From: a virus
Strand: one strand, 5' to 3'
DNA length: 37,330 bases
Virus record (IMG/VR): IMGVR_UViG_3300036884_000064
Location: 1 to 37,330 of that record
Shown piece after piece: positions 30,401-37,133 of the stretch. Positions within the stretch are counted from its first letter, which is position 1; the number at the start of each line of letters is the position of its first letter. A program made the position numbers and the translations under genes. The notes below the pieces were generated by a model, which saw nothing but the letters and a program-made list of their open reading frames with translations, was not told the origin of the DNA and did no database searches.

Positions 30401-31464
30401 TGATGAGGGTCTTGGGATTCAATCATCTCACGAATAGCTACGGGAACCTTTCCCTTCTTCATCTTGCGCTTGGGCAATGGTTTATAGAAGTCATGATTTC
30501 CAATCGTAATCGTTTTCTTCATAGCCTTTGCCCACGATGGACTGGCTTTTTTCGGATTGAAATAGAATGTCGCCCCGCCTGTAATGTCGGGGAGTTTCCC
30601 CGAGGCAGCAAGGTCAACGATGCGAATAGCCTTTTGCCATGATTCGTCTTCACGGTACTTACGGGCAGCAGCTAATGCAGTTGTTTCGGGGTCAGTGACA
30701 TCATTCCACATTGAAAACTGGTGATAGGCTAATACAATGTCCTTCGCCTTCTTGAAGTCGCCTTTGACCCGATTCATGATAACGTTCATGACTGCTTGCA
30801 TTCCCTTTTCACCTTCCCCACGGGCTTCTCCCCATAGAGTCGTAGCGACGATGTAAGCGTTTGTGATATTGTAGTTCGCAGTCGCAGATGCGGGCTGCAC
30901 AATTGCTGGTGGTGCGTCCATTTCCTTAACGATACCAGCTTTCTTGCGCTTAATCAAGGTAACAACTCGATGAATTTTTTCGCCCGCATGTTTAAGGAGT
31001 GCCTGCAATCCGAAGTGCATTGGTCTCAGGCGTTCGAGTTCCTTCCACTCTACCCATTTTCCATAGTCGTTTTCCCAAGAGCGTTCGGGCAGGAACTCAA
31101 AGTCCACGATGGCTAGAAAGTTGTGATACTCAAAATCTTCGGAGGCGTCTTTGTACGTCCACAGAAAGGCAAGCTTGTAGTCGCCCGTGTAGCCCGTCTC
31201 TTCCTCGACTTCTCGGACGACGGCATCTTTGGGGGTCTCCCCGTCGTCTATTTTTCCTCCCCAAGTGGCCCATGTGTCGGGTTCTTCGACAAATCCGTGG
31301 TTGGGGTCTTCCTCTCCGTTTCTATGAGCAATTAGAATGCGCCCAGTGTCTTTTGCTACGAAAATGCACCCCGCAGCACCAAGACCAGTATCCCAGTACT
31401 CCGTTTGGACGGAAGGTTGGTCGGCGTTTGCTTCTTGAGACAGTTTGGCGGTAAGTGGCTTCAT
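27409..31464 (-). CDS. 1351-residue fusion: Nudix + SleB-type hydrolase + GNAT-like + ADP-ribosyltransferase-like + unknown + CCA-adding enzyme with HD
   Basis: Domains in order. Nudix (~28-150) has a perfect Nudix box G70-x5-E76-x7-REVEEETGY. A cell-wall hydrolase of SleB type (~198-330) has LWGEARGEGEKGMQAVMNVIMNRV with catalytic-type E213, QFSMW and IGNHDFYK. A GNAT-like part (~350-455) has KNKGYAKALLETFF. An ADP-ribosyltransferase-like part (~466-612) begins SPEFKSWFGNSKVVDSNGDP. An unrecognised domain spans ~641-830. A complete class II CCA-adding enzyme (~839-1351) has LAGGPVRD, KDLDL (D883, D885), RRDF, EDPLRMMRAVRF and an HD motif at FHDIGK (1178-1183). I/L-x-E sites fall at or near several borders: AIREM (~346), IHES (464), LSEA (641), LLMEA (838). 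The product may be packaged and cut into separate enzymes. Start MKPLTAKLSQEA is 43 bases after a TATTTATA box. Confidence 0.85.
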   Translation of the reverse strand: MKPLTAKLSQEANADQPSVQTEYWDTGLGAAGCIFVAKDTGRILIAHRNGEEDPNHGFVEEPDTWATWGGKIDDGETPKDAVVREVEEETGYTGDYKLAFLWTYKDASEDFEYHNFLAIVDFEFLPERSWENDYGKWVEWKELERLRPMHFGLQALLKHAGEKIHRVVTLIKRKKAGIVKEMDAPPAIVQPASATANYNITNAYIVATTLWGEARGEGEKGMQAVMNVIMNRVKGDFKKAKDIVLAYHQFSMWNDVTDPETTALAAARKYREDESWQKAIRIVDLAASGKLPDITGGATFYFNPKKASPSWAKAMKKTITIGNHDFYKPLPKRKMKKGKVPVAIREMIESQDPHQSVLFNKGIVGDGVWEYELKSPKSYLRYRHEPDTKIFYLDNIGTPNQDDKNKGYAKALLETFFQLIKGQGGTLDSGTYTTYGNSFIKHVVERLSKQYGVRLVKGRDPIHESVSPEFKSWFGNSKVVDSNGDPLIVFKGMKWSDDAGKAITHVQRQDDFPSFQHDEPGLKIAGFFTSDEKIAKKFCFNKECDTKAFYLRIERPFVLDLKGGSAGLAQFDRGGKPFRDAMRSNEYDGAILLNTWDEGNVFVIKDPRQAKLATNKTFGQDKDFAKESSVDKSAGKSKLSEAYGDKGDHVVFGGVFYPDRVVANVVNSHDSYFGHTRDHGPTRWVYYQGMKTVFWHKFPPAIPEWEIIVKDWLEHRGYEVERQTDHKNYYDLIAWYQKRGLLKEIEDSGVILGALDKHGSNLQPVYSKSQLARHPSYMETSDRRWRYYPDLEQLDWQGQPTPEEHEGTKELLAQRGLMVKRVHYLAGSTKTESTLLMEAITDEQAKAAVGFLKKMVTEGPFKGQVHLAGGPVRDMIMGKTPKDLDLSVVSDTIWGALKFTTWLAQKMGNYKGPFGPPPTFAKHIKVDDYGAPKFSPNENDPALLDAMERYDAYYAQYSNPVIFPKFGTAKLNLTGTFNGVDLTGVEVEAVSARKEIYEPGNRKPIQVLPGTLEDDAKRRDFRCNSLLMDLTTDNIFDVTGKGIEDIKNRVLITTSDPEVIFKEDPLRMMRAVRFMVQKGFNISPETESNIKKNASWLKFISRERVRDEIDKILVTKDPGAAFRKMNELGLLQYVAPEFKQMIGMTQNVHHEHDVFDHTMAVLAKTQPELVRRRIALFHDIGKLVTREVTPTGVHFYGHEDAGPEVAERIMTNLKYPTVDIDAVKLGIRHHMALKHGGDDAVKLSNKSLRKFKIAVGQYLEHILDVIHADNTAHASASAMPNQVAAVRKRLETLDIKEVDKPTLPITGNDLIAIGIKPGPVIGKILSAVTDAWYENPNISPEEAMAIAKSML

Positions 31465-31507
31465 TAAACGAGTACGTATCCCACCACAAGGTAGGGCACT
31501 GGACGAG

Positions 31508-31515
31508 TATAAATA
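31508..31515 (-). promoter_or_regulatory. TATTTATA box of the 1351-residue gene
   Basis: Exact leftward copy, 43 bases before the ATG at 31464. It is divergent with the rightward copy at 31542-31549. Confidence 0.5.
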
Positions 31516-31541
31516 TCAGCACTTGATGCGAAGTTTCTCTA

Positions 31542-31549
31542 TATTTATA
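31542..31549 (+). promoter_or_regulatory. TATTTATA box of the rightward neck operon
   Basis: Exact rightward copy, 36 bases before the endonuclease ATG at 31586; gp13-like and later neck genes follow. With 31508-31515 it marks the divergence point of the two late blocks. Confidence 0.5.
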
Positions 31550-31585
31550 GGGAAGAACTTGTAGTGAAACCTAGCTTTTTATATT

Positions 31586-32242
31586 ATGTGCCCAACTATC
31601 CAATACACATTGCCTTGTCCGGAATGTAAAAGGCAACGCACCTACACGACAAAAAGTGAATTGGATAAAGCTATCCGCAAAAAATCTCTTTGCAAGAGAT
31701 GCGTACACAAAGGCGACAGATGCTATCGGTACGGGATGGAATTATCCCAAGAAGAAAAGGAGCGACTTGGGAGGTTAAGGGCAGGAACGAAACACAGTAA
31801 TGCCACAAAGTCAAAAATGTCTATGACAGGAAAAATGCGATATTTATCGGATACGGCTAGAAGAGAAACTTCCGAGTTGACTAAACGAGCATGGACTAAT
31901 CCAGTCATACGTAAGAAATATTTTGATGCATTAGCCGAGACCAAATGGCTGAACGTACGACCAGACAAAGGTCAATTAGAATTTCTTAAAAAGTGGAATG
32001 GGTTAGGATTTAAGTTTGAGCCAAACTATCAGGTTCATACTGATACGGATTTGTTCTATGTTGATGGATACGACCCCGCTCACAGTGTCGTGATAGAGTA
32101 CGATGGAAAATATCATCTTAAACCCCATCAACAGCAAAAAGATTTAGTCAGACAACAAAAAATAATAGACATTCTGAATCCTAAAAAGTTCTGGCGGTAC
32201 GATGCCGTCAACAAACGATGTAGGAATGTCATAGGAGATTAA
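31586..32242 (+). CDS. Homing-type endonuclease, zinc ribbon plus PD-(D/E)xK
   Basis: 218 residues. The N-terminal zinc ribbon (CPECKRQRTYTTKSELDKAIRKKSLCKRC, about 11-39) is followed by a basic helical region with SNATKSKMSMTGKMR (NUMOD3-like) and a Lys/Arg-rich stretch. The nuclease core is FKFEPNYQV...DLFYVDGYDPAHSVVIEYDGKYHLKP (about 147-183), with the D...E-Y-D-G-x-x-H pattern. It then continues as VRQQKIIDILNPKKFWRYDA. It sits in the neck operon, ending 4 bases before the gp13-like ATG and co-directional with it. It is the first gene after the rightward TATTTATA box. The type is clear; target unknown. Confidence 0.78.
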   Translation: MCPTIQYTLPCPECKRQRTYTTKSELDKAIRKKSLCKRCVHKGDRCYRYGMELSQEEKERLGRLRAGTKHSNATKSKMSMTGKMRYLSDTARRETSELTKRAWTNPVIRKKYFDALAETKWLNVRPDKGQLEFLKKWNGLGFKFEPNYQVHTDTDLFYVDGYDPAHSVVIEYDGKYHLKPHQQQKDLVRQQKIIDILNPKKFWRYDAVNKRCRNVIGD

Positions 32243-32246
32243 CCAG

Positions 32247-33410
32247 ATGGCCATTAGTAATCAAGCTTTAATACGATGGCCCGGCAGTGGGTCAACAGTG
32301 CCCGGAAACACTCCATTTGGAATGTACGACAATGACCCCCTCTTCCAAAAAGAGGCATACGCTGCCATGATTTGGGCGGCACGTCGGCTTGGGTATCCTT
32401 CCGTGGCAATCGAAATGATTGACATCCAGTTCTATGCCGCTTTCGAGGAAGCTGTGAACGTCTATAACGCTCAAGTTAATCAGTTCAACATGATTAACAA
32501 CATGTTCACCCTTCAGGGGATGAGCCGCAATGACATCGTTACAGGGCGAAACATTCAAGGTTCGGGGCTGGCTCAACTTATCAATATTGCCAAGGACTAT
32601 GGCTCTGAGGCAGGCACAGGTGGAAAAATTGACTGGAAAAAGGTCGCCATCCAAGTCAACCCAATGCAACAAGATTATGATTTGCAGGCACTTATTGGTG
32701 ACACCGTTGAACACTGTGACCGCATAGAAGTCAAACGGGTGTTCCATTATCGCCCACCAGCGTTCGCCCGTATCTATGACCCATTCTCCATGACGGGAAT
32801 GAGCTATTCCAACGTTCTACAGGAACTTGGATTTGGTGCTTACTCTCCCGCAGTCCAGTTCTTGATGACGCCAATCTTCGAAGACTTGCTTCGTGGGCAA
32901 GCCATTCAATTCAACGATTTGGTTCGTAAGTCGGCATACTCGTTTGAGATGGCGAACAACCGTTTGCGTATCATGCCCATTCCAACCACGGGATTCAAAC
33001 TATGGTTGGAATACATCAATGAGCGTGAACGTTTTGAGGGAAGCCTTTCCGATAGTGGCTCTTTCGTCTCTTCGGATTTCGCCGACATTCCGTATGTTAA
33101 CCATCCATACACGACAATCAACGACCCCGGCAGACAGTGGATTCGTGATTATTTCCTTGCCAACTGCAAAGAAATCCTCGGAGCTATTCGTCAGAAGCAC
33201 CAAGTCATTCCAATCCCCGGCGGTGAAGTCACCCTCGATGGAGCAGAACTCCGTGCGGAGGCCCAACAGACAAAGGAAAGGCTATTGAGCAGCCTTACTG
33301 ACATGCTAACGGCGGCGGGAAAATTTAACCAAATGGATATGCAAGCACAAATGGCAGAACAATTACAAACTGCACTTAAGGGGGTTCCATTATTTATATA
33401 TGTGGGATAA
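32247..33410 (+). CDS. Neck protein, gp13-like
   Basis: 387 residues. Features that recall T4-type neck protein gp13 are the early LGYPSVAIEMIDIQFYAAFEEAVNVYNAQV block (about 48-77), with a start like 'LG-x-P-x-[VI]-x-[IV]-E-[ILM]', and the C-terminal block WIRDYFLANCKEILGAIRQKHQVIPIPGGEVTLDGAELRAEAQQTKERL (about 297-345). gp13 caps the filled head together with gp14 and joins the tail. A good AGGAG lies 9 bases before the ATG. The following 34452 and 35685 genes resemble gp14 and gp15, so order supports the call. The last residues (GVPLFIYVG) run over a TATTTATA copy and may have been altered by the adjacent endonuclease relic. Confidence 0.65.
   Translation: MAISNQALIRWPGSGSTVPGNTPFGMYDNDPLFQKEAYAAMIWAARRLGYPSVAIEMIDIQFYAAFEEAVNVYNAQVNQFNMINNMFTLQGMSRNDIVTGRNIQGSGLAQLINIAKDYGSEAGTGGKIDWKKVAIQVNPMQQDYDLQALIGDTVEHCDRIEVKRVFHYRPPAFARIYDPFSMTGMSYSNVLQELGFGAYSPAVQFLMTPIFEDLLRGQAIQFNDLVRKSAYSFEMANNRLRIMPIPTTGFKLWLEYINERERFEGSLSDSGSFVSSDFADIPYVNHPYTTINDPGRQWIRDYFLANCKEILGAIRQKHQVIPIPGGEVTLDGAELRAEAQQTKERLLSSLTDMLTAAGKFNQMDMQAQMAEQLQTALKGVPLFIYVG
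33391..33398 (+). promoter_or_regulatory. TATTTATA copy at the end of the gp13-like gene
   Basis: Exact rightward copy inside the last codons of the gp13-like gene, 17 bases before the relic ATG at 33416. Part of the sequence is coding, so chance is possible. Confidence 0.35.
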
Positions 33411-33415
33411 ATAAA

Positions 33416-33690
33416 ATGTATAACTTCTTATTAAAATCAGGCATACGATTCGAGAAACGCTATGAACTTGGTCATCGTCAATATGATGCATATCTCCCCG
33501 ACCACAATATTCTGTTAGAGTTTGACGGGGAGTTTTGGCATCGAAAATCTTTGGATGAATGTAAATACAGTTTCCAAACTTTTACAACGACCGCCGAAAA
33601 GATGAGATAGCCAAAAAACATGGCATTCCTCTTTTTAGAATTCGGGAGAATGAACCGCCCGAAAAGATATTAGACTGCATAAAATTATGA
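33416..33690 (+). pseudogene. Small PD-(D/E)xK endonuclease broken by a frameshift
   Basis: The first frame gives MYNFLLKSGIRFEKRYELGH...YDAYLPDHNILLEFDGEFWHRKSLDECKYSFQ and then stops at 33610. In the -1 frame, from about 33577, the expected rest follows: FYNDRRKDEIAKKHGIPLFRIRENEPPEKILDCIKL to a TGA at 33690. Together they form a typical small VSR-like enzyme of about 91 residues (core E-F-D-G-E-F-W-H; then I-P-L-F-R-I-R-E-N-E-P). One missing T in the TTTT run near 33576-33579 explains the break. It may be a true mutation, a homopolymer error, or rarely a programmed shift. Its stop overlaps the next ATG. Confidence 0.75.
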
Positions 33691-33965
33691 AACAGAAAAA
33701 ATCTGAAAAATTGGTCAAACACTCTTGTAACGAGATGCAAATCAACAATGCCGTCCGTCTGTTGAATGCCTGCGGGGTGAGAAGTAAAACCGACAACTCA
33801 TTGATGAACCTCATGACAATACTCATAGCACAAAGAGACCAAGCCAAAGGTGCATTGGAATCGTTGTGTATAATCAAAAACGCAGCAATTCAATCATTGA
33901 TTGATAACCCCAATGATATTGAGACTATGGAGAAAGCAGAGATTGCAAAAAATATGCAGGTATAA
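33687..33965 (+). CDS. Small helical protein, function unknown
   Basis: 92 residues, MKQKKSEKLVKHSCNEMQINNAVRLLN..., predicted all-helical with a Lys-rich start and regular Leu/Ile/Met spacing (NSLMNLMTILIAQRDQAKGALESLCIIKNAAIQSLI, about 37-72). No known motif is seen. The ATG overlaps the stop of the endonuclease relic (ATGA), so before the frameshift it would have been translationally coupled to it. It lies among neck genes, so a small virion or assembly role is possible. It could also be a remnant part of the mobile insertion. Confidence 0.5.
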   Translation: MKQKKSEKLVKHSCNEMQINNAVRLLNACGVRSKTDNSLMNLMTILIAQRDQAKGALESLCIIKNAAIQSLIDNPNDIETMEKAEIAKNMQV

Positions 33966-33983
33966 AGAAATACGATAACTATT

Positions 33984-34448
33984 ATGAAACAGAAACTATT
34001 TGAAAACATTGGCGGAAACACATTCAAACTCATAACCGAGAGTGTATCCGATGAAAACCCAAAAGCAAAACTCGTTCGTGAAGGTCTCAAAAAGGTCTTC
34101 GGGGCGGGCGACAAGAAACTTTCCTACAAGCGACTTCAAGGCGTAGGTTTTGGCTACATTAAGAGTGTGGAAGAAGCCAAGAATACCGCCATTCAGGAGG
34201 CAAGAATACTCGCCAAAGAGTATGGCTATATGGATAATGAAAACGACCAATCGTTTGTGAAGGAAGCCGAACCCATGTATGGTGCGGAGGAAAAAAGAGA
34301 AGTTCAGATTGGAAAAGCGATGCTACACGCAGTACAAACACTTAAGAGTTCACTCTCCACGTCAGGGTCTAACCCAGACGCAGCCGATGAATTGCAAAAC
34401 CTTGAGGTTTATGCCCGTGAACTAATCCATATGCATGGGCAAAAGTAA
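33984..34448 (+). CDS. Neck-operon protein with leader-like N-terminus, function unknown
   Basis: 154 residues. The N-terminus MKQKLFENIGGNTFKLITES holds the L-I-T-E/S pattern, so this too may be a capsid-targeted, protease-cut product. The rest is helical: KAKLVREGLKKVFGAGDKKLSYKRLQGVGFGYIKSVEEAKNTAIQEARILAKEYGY (about 29-84) and a C-terminal helix (EVQIGKAMLHAVQTLKSSL). No catalytic motif is visible. It starts 18 bases after the preceding stop and ends 3 bases before the gp14-like gene. Its exact role is unknown. Confidence 0.6.
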   Translation: MKQKLFENIGGNTFKLITESVSDENPKAKLVREGLKKVFGAGDKKLSYKRLQGVGFGYIKSVEEAKNTAIQEARILAKEYGYMDNENDQSFVKEAEPMYGAEEKREVQIGKAMLHAVQTLKSSLSTSGSNPDAADELQNLEVYARELIHMHGQK

Positions 34449-34451
34449 TGT

Positions 34452-34955
34452 ATGATTTTTTCAAACACAGGAAGTTCGGGGGAAGGTTTACCCGGCAGAT
34501 ATTTTTCAGAGCGAGACATCTCATTTATAAATGGTATCAATGATGAACTGTTGGGAGATGTCATCCAAACCGAAGTGACCTGTTTTAAGATGTGCGCCGA
34601 TTCTACTCAAACCAATATCTATGGTGAAAGTAGTCCGAAGACTGGCAAGCAGTACTTCCCCGGCGTCCAGTTTGTTTGCTTGGTTGATCGGGCCGACATC
34701 ACAACAGATGCCGATGATTTCGGACCAGACCGCAAGCAGAACGTTGCATTCAAATTCATGGAAAAGGATTTGCAAGCCAAAAACTTCTTCCCGCAGACGG
34801 GAGACCTCGTGCAGTTCAACGACCGTTTCCATGAGATTGATGATGTTGTACAGGAACAGTTGTTGGGAGGAATACCTATAAAAAGTTTTTCGATAATAGT
34901 AAATTGTCATTATACTTCTCTCAGTAAGATTGACTTAGTAGAACGACAAAGCTAA
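34452..34955 (+). CDS. Neck protein, gp14-like
   Basis: 167 residues. The pattern YGESSPKTGKQYFPGVQFVCLVDRADITTDADDFGPDRKQNVAFKF, then FFPQTGDLVQFNDRFHEIDDVVQEQLLGG and KSFSIIVNCHYT, follows the layout of T4-type neck protein gp14. That layout has a YGE start, an F-x-F-x-E-x-x-L helix, a 'P-x-x-GD-L-x-x-[FY]' turn, an [RK]-x-x-EID strand and a final x-C-x-Y/H-Y-T strand. It is shorter than T4 gp14 (about 250 residues). It is followed by a GIY-YIG endonuclease one base after its stop and then by the gp15-like gene. Family by pattern and synteny; the 'gp14' label is inferred. Confidence 0.6.
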   Translation: MIFSNTGSSGEGLPGRYFSERDISFINGINDELLGDVIQTEVTCFKMCADSTQTNIYGESSPKTGKQYFPGVQFVCLVDRADITTDADDFGPDRKQNVAFKFMEKDLQAKNFFPQTGDLVQFNDRFHEIDDVVQEQLLGGIPIKSFSIIVNCHYTSLSKIDLVERQS

Positions 34956-34956
34956 T

Positions 34957-35685
34957 ATGGCATACATTTACAAAATCACAAACATAGCGAACGACAAGAA
35001 ATATGTCGGGGCAACGATTGGAAAAATCAATCGCAGATGGAATATCCATAAGAGTCAGTTACGAAATAAGAAGCACGGGAATAGATACCTGCAACGTTCG
35101 TGGGATAAGTATGGAGAACAAAGCTTTGTATTTGAGGTTCTGGAACAATGCCCAGAAAGTGATATAGTCAACCGAGAACAATATTACAAGGATTTACTGT
35201 CAGCCGAATATAATCTCGCACCAATAACAGAACCATTTGGAAAGATGAATAAGGGCAGGAAACTAACTCCCGAACATAAAGAGAAAATCCGAATGGGAAA
35301 CCTCGGAAAGAAAATGCCAGAATGGTTTGGGAAGTTTATAAGTGACACCCGAAGTGGAAAAAATAACCCGAACTTTGGGAAATCTCCATCGGTGGAAACT
35401 CGAAAGAAAATAAGCAACGCAAACAAAGGAATTCCAAAACCACCATTTACATTGGAACATTGCAAAAACATCAGTTTATCTCACATAGGAAAAAAGATGG
35501 GAGAACACAATCCTTCATTTGCGGGGTATTATCGTTTGTATCATCCATCATATGGAGAAAAGATAATGAGTCAGGTAGAATGGAGGACTCAATACAATGG
35601 GTCAAAATATGGGAAGATATGGCAAATCTGTAACGGGGAACGCAAATCCTATAAAGGATGGGTTTGCAAAGGAAAGGTCATATAA
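34957..35685 (+). CDS. GIY-YIG homing endonuclease with NUMOD3 repeats
   Basis: 242 residues. The N-terminal GIY-YIG domain is IYKITNIANDKKYVGATIGKINRRW (residues 4-28: 'IY...YVG' with the catalytic-type R27). It continues with FVFEVLEQCPESDIVNREQYYKDLL (about 53-77), where the E74-type residue would complete the site. At least three NUMOD3-like DNA-binding stretches follow: KGRKLTPEHKEKIRMGN, NPNFGKSPSVETRKKIS and FTLEHCKNISLSHIG. It is inserted exactly between the gp14- and gp15-like genes: it starts one base after the former's stop, and its TAA shares one base with the latter's ATG (TAATG). Confidence 0.9.
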   Translation: MAYIYKITNIANDKKYVGATIGKINRRWNIHKSQLRNKKHGNRYLQRSWDKYGEQSFVFEVLEQCPESDIVNREQYYKDLLSAEYNLAPITEPFGKMNKGRKLTPEHKEKIRMGNLGKKMPEWFGKFISDTRSGKNNPNFGKSPSVETRKKISNANKGIPKPPFTLEHCKNISLSHIGKKMGEHNPSFAGYYRLYHPSYGEKIMSQVEWRTQYNGSKYGKIWQICNGERKSYKGWVCKGKVI

Positions 35686-37076
35686 TGGCTTGGCGTGGAA
35701 ATCCTAACAACCCCGCACCGAACACGGTACATGAACCTATTGATAGGTCGGAGAAGATTATTGCCGACAATCGAGCAGAGCAAGTTAGACGGGATAAGGA
35801 CACGCAAAAAAACTTCACGGTCACGCTCTATGATATTGATGAAGCTATCCTTTCCCAACTCCAACAACTTCAAATCCAAGTCACCGATGTAGGAAAACAG
35901 GTCAATGTGCCTATTTTCTTCGGTCCACCCGAGCGATGGGTATCAGCCCAAAGAGACGGGTATATTCGTGACAAACAAGGAAAAGTCATGCAACCCGCCA
36001 TGATTCTCAAGAGGTCTAACTCGGAGAATGATGCGAACCTGATGTTTTTCAATCGTTATCTGGACACCCCGGCCATGAAGTTGTATTCGGAACACAATAA
36101 GTACACTCAATTTGGAGCATTGACGGGACAAAACGCCCCAGTAAATGAGGTCTTCAATGTGCTTGTCCCAAAGCACATGCTTCTAACGTATCACTGTATC
36201 GTATGGACTGCCCTCGTTGAACAGATGAATGAAGTGATTCAGAAAATTCTCTACAATACGAATGATTACTGGGGCAGCAGGAAAGGGTTTCGATTTCGTG
36301 TAAACGTTGAAGGTGGATATGCCCACAACGTTGAAATTCAGGCGGGAGACGAACGATACGTCAAGACCGAATTCGATTTGAAAACACACGGCTATATTCT
36401 CCCCGATTCCGTGACCTATTTGGAACGTCATAAAATGACTACCCAAAAGAAGCTGACACCCAAAAAGATTATTATGGGTATCGAAGTGGTCAGAACCGAT
36501 TTTGAGTTGTCCCAATTGCATGACAATTCAGAGAAACGAAGAAGCCCAAAATATCCAAATCTTAGGTATGATAACATCATTCCACCGCCGGGGTTTGCCT
36601 TAAATGCATCCATCAAGGATAGCAGTTTCCTTAACGACGGACCTCACGTAGGCATTAAGGTTGATCGCTCGCCTCTTTTCTTGAGAATTGTTCCCGTTCC
36701 TACGACGCAAGCCGCTGGAGGGCAAGACGGGGATATGTCCTATGATAGCACTTATTTCTATTTCCGAACCGAACACAAATGGACAATTGCTCCTTTAACC
36801 CAGTTTACAAACACTTGTACGGATAGTGCTCCATTATATGGAACGGAGGGTTCTGTTGAGTATAACACCCGTTTCTTCTATATTTATTCACAAGGCCAAT
36901 GGCGTAGAACAGCAGTAGTTGACGTAGATTTGGGAACGGGGAAGCAAGGAGACATCATGTACGATGCGTCCTATTTATACATCTATACCAACGGTACTTG
37001 GACTCAGATGAAGCTGGATGATTTTGCCAAACATTCTCCACGGGGTTGTGTGATACTGCAAGCATCACTGGTATAA
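35685..37076 (+). CDS. Tail terminator / sheath stabiliser, gp15-like, with repeated C-terminal module
   Basis: 463 residues (T4 gp15 is 272). Residues ~40-245 follow the gp15 layout: FTVTLYDIDEAILSQLQQ, VNVPIFFGPPERWV, LKRSNSENDANL, then LLTYHCIVWTALVEQMNEVIQKILYNTNDYWG and VKTEFDLKTHGYILPD. gp15 ends the tail and docks it to the neck. The C-terminal ~115 residues carry three copies of one motif, G-[DST]-[MVI]-x-Y-[DN]-x-x-[YF]-[FL]-Y-[IF]-x-x-x-x-x-W, at 349-366, 389-406 and 422-439. That looks like a small beta module seen in phage fibre-type proteins. Start chosen at 35685 (MAWRGN) because it couples to the upstream stop. Confidence 0.72.
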   Translation: MAWRGNPNNPAPNTVHEPIDRSEKIIADNRAEQVRRDKDTQKNFTVTLYDIDEAILSQLQQLQIQVTDVGKQVNVPIFFGPPERWVSAQRDGYIRDKQGKVMQPAMILKRSNSENDANLMFFNRYLDTPAMKLYSEHNKYTQFGALTGQNAPVNEVFNVLVPKHMLLTYHCIVWTALVEQMNEVIQKILYNTNDYWGSRKGFRFRVNVEGGYAHNVEIQAGDERYVKTEFDLKTHGYILPDSVTYLERHKMTTQKKLTPKKIIMGIEVVRTDFELSQLHDNSEKRRSPKYPNLRYDNIIPPPGFALNASIKDSSFLNDGPHVGIKVDRSPLFLRIVPVPTTQAAGGQDGDMSYDSTYFYFRTEHKWTIAPLTQFTNTCTDSAPLYGTEGSVEYNTRFFYIYSQGQWRRTAVVDVDLGTGKQGDIMYDASYLYIYTNGTWTQMKLDDFAKHSPRGCVILQASLV

Positions 37077-37133
37077 AGTGTGAGATGGTGTAGGAAATCT
37101 GTTTTGACGAGGATATGAAACTAAAGGAATAAA

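Noticed and set aside
36960-36972. TATTTATA inside the gp15-like gene
   Set aside because: It lies in coding sequence within the third beta module (YLYIY codons), with no start codon or unit after it.
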